From Piezodorus guildinii (taxonomy: Eukaryota > Arthropoda > Insecta > Hemiptera > Pentatomidae): a stretch of DNA of 64,000 nucleotides. The stretch spans positions 43,298,139 through 43,362,138 of the forward strand of contig CM041292.1 of the NCBI GenBank assembly GCA_023052935.1. The letters run 5' to 3'. The first letter of the stretch is position 1, and each line of letters starts with the position of its first letter. The notes under the pieces were generated by a model that did not search any database, was not told where the DNA came from, and saw only the letters and a program-made list of their open reading frames with translations. The position numbers and the translations under genes are program-made. Positions 60,346 to 64,000 of the stretch are shown piece after piece.

Positions 60346-61647
60346 TTGATGACCAGAACAATGTGGTCATGGATTTGAACAACAAATTACTTAACTAAAA
60401 AAAAAATAATTAAGGTTGTAATGTATGTACATATTTACAAATCAGACTCTTAGAATGAAAATAAAAAAACAGAAATTGCTACTTCATCAGTGAAAATTTA
60501 AATAATTTTAACATAACAAAATAGGTCTAGCATCTGCAGTTGAGGTTGTTTTCTGATTGGAAAAGGAGAAGGTTGTTGAAAAGTAGCGATTTGAAGGAGT
60601 ATGCAGTTTTTACATGACGGGTCTCAGGAGGGATATACGAACACGAAGATCGGATTCGGTCATTAAAGTAATTATATTCTTCTTTTCAAAATACAAAGTT
60701 ATAATTTAGAATTATAGGTGTTGGAAAATGGGAGACTTGAATGAAGATAAGGAAGGAGCATGACGTATATTGGAAGGAATGGAATCTCAGAAGCCAATGG
60801 AACGAGTAAGATTTTAGTTTTGTGGGTTGAAATATAAAGGTCTAAATAACATGATCTTGTTTCCATCAAGTGGACTAAGAATTTAAATCGAAGGAAACTA
60901 TATTATTATGCAGTATTTGAATATATTTTTAACATAATAAAATCGTTACAGATTTAATTAACAGGATTTCCTTATTTAATATTTTTTAGTGATTTTCCTT
61001 GTTTTATATACTACTTAGCTGTTTATTACTTACTCCCGGGGGATATTTCATCATCCCCTACGTGGATATTAGTTGGGTTAAGATTTCTACCTAACCTTAT
61101 ATATTTAATTATATTTATGTTTTTCTTTTGTCGTCTTATCTTTTTGCTTAAATTTTGTCATCGATTCTTTGATACTGTTGGTCCTTTAAATTTGTTTCTT
61201 TTTTTTTTTTTTTTAATGAATTTTTCTTCGGATTGTAAACCATATTACATATTATAAGGTATAACATAGAAAGCTATTGATAAAGAAAGTAAATGTATGG
61301 TAAATTTATAACTTTGCAAGTCAATATCACATGTCATAAAGATTGATAAGTACGCTGTGTGTGATAGCAACCCAATACAGTTGGGCAGCACTGTTTTGTT
61401 TTGTTGTAATTTTGATAAAATAAAGCATTTCTCACTCTGTGCTTTGTTCCTGTTCTTTTAAGATGATACGACAGAGAGTGATCGAACCTTTTCCTTCATA
61501 CATTATGTTCATACATATATATATACACCTAAAACATTCTTTGGAAGTGTGTTAGTAACACAGTCAATATAAATGATAAACTCTCGAAAGGTCTAACTAT
61601 TATTTAAACAAATAAAAATAGTTTGCAAGCTATTTAATTTATCTTGG

Positions 61648-61960
61648 CTAAATTATTACTTTGAAATAGGCTGTCCTGGGACAGAGCCGATCCATATCTG
61701 GCGGACAAGAAGGTTCCCACGTAGCAGCCGCTGTCAGCCGAGACAGCTCCAAGCCGATATCCTCAACATCGAGAAGGGCAAACGTCTCCCCGGACATAAA
61801 TCTCTCCCCGGACTCAGGACCAGAGGTCGCCGCCCATGACCCCTCAGGGAATTATACGCGATCCATCAAATTAATGAAATATATCTACCTTCGCCGAGGT
61901 TGTCACTGGGCTCTGTTGCAATCCTTTTCAAATTATTTTCCTTAGGACTCCATCATTACT
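61648..61960 (-). other. GC-richer island with a 67-codon open frame, unknown
   Basis: The minus strand is open from 61851 to 61648, reading ERFMSGETFALLDVEDIGLE and LSRLTAAATWEPSCPPDMD. Codon-like composition is good, but there is no recognised family, a stop lies just upstream, and there are no strong splice sites. It could be an exon fragment or regulatory DNA. Confidence 0.25.
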
Positions 61961-62187
61961 GATTCGGACCGTTTGTTGACAAACAAGAATAATGGTAGGC
62001 TCGGTTGGAGATTACGAAATATGAAAATAGTAGGTATTTCCAATGGTCAAGGTCCATTCCAAGCGTTTGTACCATAACTAGGAAAAAACAAATTAAACAT
62101 CGTCATCTGAAGCTTTCTCTTAATCGATAATATCATATTGAATGTGATACTTATTATAATGCATTATTATAGTACCGATAAATAATC

Positions 62188-62417
62188 AATATTGAGGATG
62201 TATAGTTGACTGTAGAAACTATTTTAGGTGGAAATAATCGGGATTTAGTCTTTTTTTATATATTATAATTTTGCCGACGTTTCGGCTCAAGCCTGTCAGC
62301 CGTTGTTTATGCTTGGACATTGCTCAGTAATGCCCTGATGATGGCTCACAATCACACAACGAAACGTCTGCAAAATAAAAATATATGAAAAAAGACTGAC
62401 TCCCGATTATTTCCACC
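62188..62417 (+). mobile_element. Penelope-like palindromic element, family E, fuller copy
   Basis: After AATATTGAGGATGTATAG come arms of about 55 bp in inverted order. The left arm runs GGTGGAAATAATCGGGATT.. to GACGTTTCGGC; the right arm runs CGAAACGTC.. to CGATTATTTCCACC. The middle holds CCCTGATGATGGCTCACAAT. GTTTCGGC plus CTGATGA..CGAAACGTC is the usual terminal arrangement of Penelope-like elements, which carry hammerhead ribozyme motifs. No protein is encoded here. Confidence 0.65.
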
Positions 62418-63069
62418 TATGATAAATAATCAAGTTATTTTGAATCAATCAAGATAGGATATTCGTTTACACCATCAAAAGTTAGATATAGGTAGGAATG
62501 TATAGTATTAAAATTAGAAAAATGCATAACTAATTAATTTATTTCAAATATTATTAACCAAATTAATTTTTTCAGAACTGAAGTTAGTAAAAAATTTCCT
62601 ATTTAATGTATTAAGTGCACTATGCATTTATTTGTTCTGGAAAGTTTAGATTAATCTGTTGCAATTGCCTGAGGTAAGAGTCGAAAAATATCATTTTTCA
62701 AAATGTCGTTTTAAAAGTGATATTACTTACTTTTGTTGGTTTCGTAAATAATTGATGAACAGAGTTAACAATGAATGTTAATAGAGTTGAACAGAGTTAA
62801 TAGATAATGAAAAAAAGTTAAATTTATGTTTTAATGATTATTTATGCTCAAGGATTGAGGATTGATTATTAATAAATAATTGACCATTACAAATCATAAG
62901 TCTTGTACAGTATCAGTATCACCTACTTTAGGCCCATAATTGGAATATTTCTCTAGGATCTTTGTTATTGAAGTATAATATTATGATACTAATAGTAATT
63001 ATAGGCTGTATGCTAGTAAATTTTAAAGAGAAACAATTCCTAAGATTTCGTGATTCCATACCACATAAA

Positions 63070-63505
63070 CTCACCTACTAGTAGTAACCTCTGTCATTCG
63101 CCCCCGATTCGGCTGTGGTTATCTCGTATATGGCGGTCTGAAAAATTGGACATGGAACTTATGAGACTAATGAATTGTGTTATTAGATTCTTATGTGGAA
63201 TTCTCTGACGCTCCAATGTAGGTATACCGAGCTGGATAAGTACTCTTCTTTCCGTCGGCAATACCTTCTTGTTGTCTTTCTTTTCCGATGCTTTAAAACA
63301 AAAAAAAAAAATCATTATATACTTAATATGCTTATCGCATGTTCCTCTATTTATTCAGTAAACAAGAGATCCCATTCCATAAACTGTATACCTTCTCCCA
63401 GATCGACCTTCAAAAAATCTTTTGTGAATCGTGCTACCATATTTTGGAATTATAACCAATTATTTCTCAATCTCCTGAAATATCAGTCTTCCCAACGTGT
63501 GTAAT
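63070..63505 (+). pseudogene. CR1/Jockey-group LINE ORF2 C-terminus, decayed
   Basis: Plus-strand pieces in different frames: LDMELMRLMNCVIRFLCGI, the same motif as LKRLFNCLIRFIFGI in the long LINE, then NVGIPSWISTLLSVGNTF, and later STFKKSFVNRATIFWN, the F-S/FxxRAxxLWN C-terminal motif. Stops and shifts separate them. The 63193-63504 open frame covers its end. Confidence 0.6.
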
Positions 63506-63649
63506 ATTTAAAGCTGTTGATGAAAACTAGTCGTTTTTAAAAATCTGATCCATTTCCATACCGAATTCTTAAAAGACCAGAGTAATATTTATTTCATACA
63601 TTATTGTGATTACTTTAAAAATATTTTAACAAGAAGGTCTCGGGGCTAT

Positions 63650-63975
63650 CTTGTTTTCAGACGCCTCGGAGGATTGTCAGAAATAGAAGAAGAAGAAAGG
63701 ATTGAAACAAGAGGATTAGGGTGGGAATGGAGTTTGTCATGAAAGCAATGGTATCTAGATCGGGCCAAATCAGCAACATACGGAACATTAAGGTCTTTAT
63801 GGATGAGTTTATTCGTGACAATGTAAGAAGTATTGAGGATTTTGGATTGGATACGGGAAGAATTCGATGGTTTAGTAGAGCCCTAAAGCTCTACTCCATA
63901 AGTCCATGTCCTAGATATCGGATCTATTCAACCGGGACGAGAAGAGTATTATTGAAGGAATCAAAACATTAGATA
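63650..63975. other. Complex region with an 83-codon open frame, unknown
   Basis: The plus strand is open 63721-63972, starting MGMEFVMKAMVSRSGQISNI. No family recognised and no splice sites chosen. The AT-rich remainder of 58200-61650 and 62420-63060 shows nothing identifiable. Confidence 0.2.
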
Positions 63976-64000
63976 AATAAAATAAAAAATTTAGAAACAA

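Larger units (their letters stand above)
26982..64000 (-). other. Probable dys intron upstream of the PAS-A exon (at least 37 kb)
   Basis: The exon at 26802-26981 starts with an acceptor, so its upstream partner (bHLH and start of PAS-A) must lie at higher coordinates. I searched the minus strand for the expected KSTKGASK/RRDLINAEI and ISDNAAEYLGHS segments and found neither. Hence the remainder of the window is most simply one intron. It is dominated by transposon remnants and (TA)n arrays. An assembly gap or a missed short exon would change this. Confidence 0.5.

Overview
The window looks like one piece of a very large, AT-rich insect gene that has been heavily colonised by transposable elements. 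Only two exons of a cellular gene can be recognised, both on the minus strand. They lie at 26802-26981 and 3428-3612 and are separated by a 23.2 kb intron. Together they read without a break as the end of PAS-A and the PAS-A/PAS-B linker of a bHLH-PAS transcription factor of the dysfusion (dys)/NPAS4 family. The bHLH and PAS-A start exons should lie beyond the right edge, and the rest of PAS-B and the C-terminus beyond the left edge, so the whole 64 kb is probably intragenic. The family and the transposon types point to an insect. I cannot name the order or species.

Layout, left to right. 1-3427 is the intron downstream of the last visible exon, with a family A repeat and a tRNA-derived SINE. 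3613-26801 is the large intron between the two exons. It holds LINE remnants (RTE-like at 5383-6060, RNase H-bearing at 9190-9857 and 14578-15117), a jockey-like 3' end at 11229, several SINEs, two repeat families (A and B), a palindromic hAT-like MITE, a piggyBac MITE at 18368, and a few more complex, less AT-rich islands that could be enhancers. 26982-64000 is the intron upstream of the PAS-A exon. It holds a jockey-like fragment, a broken Ty3/Gypsy-type integrase interrupted by a 387-bp palindromic foldback element, a second piggyBac MITE with intact TTAA flanks, clustered A and B repeats at 40-46 kb, and the largest reading frame in the window. That frame is a 5'-truncated CR1/Jockey-group LINE (51336-54352) with one in-frame stop, sitting between two (TA)n tracts.

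No rRNA, genuine tRNA, CRISPR array or bacterial operon feature is present. The more complex islands within the introns have normal base composition and no long open frames. They are the best places to look for regulatory DNA, but nothing in the sequence proves a function.

The most notable signals are: the size and TE load of the dys introns; a LINE family whose copies share a 3' hairpin (GGGAC..GTCCC) and tend to abut (TA)n tracts; two related piggyBac MITEs with a subterminal hairpin; a near-perfect foldback element inside an integrase pseudogene; a repeat family whose copies grow by internal ~100-150 bp modules; and a Penelope-like palindrome with hammerhead-core-like motifs.
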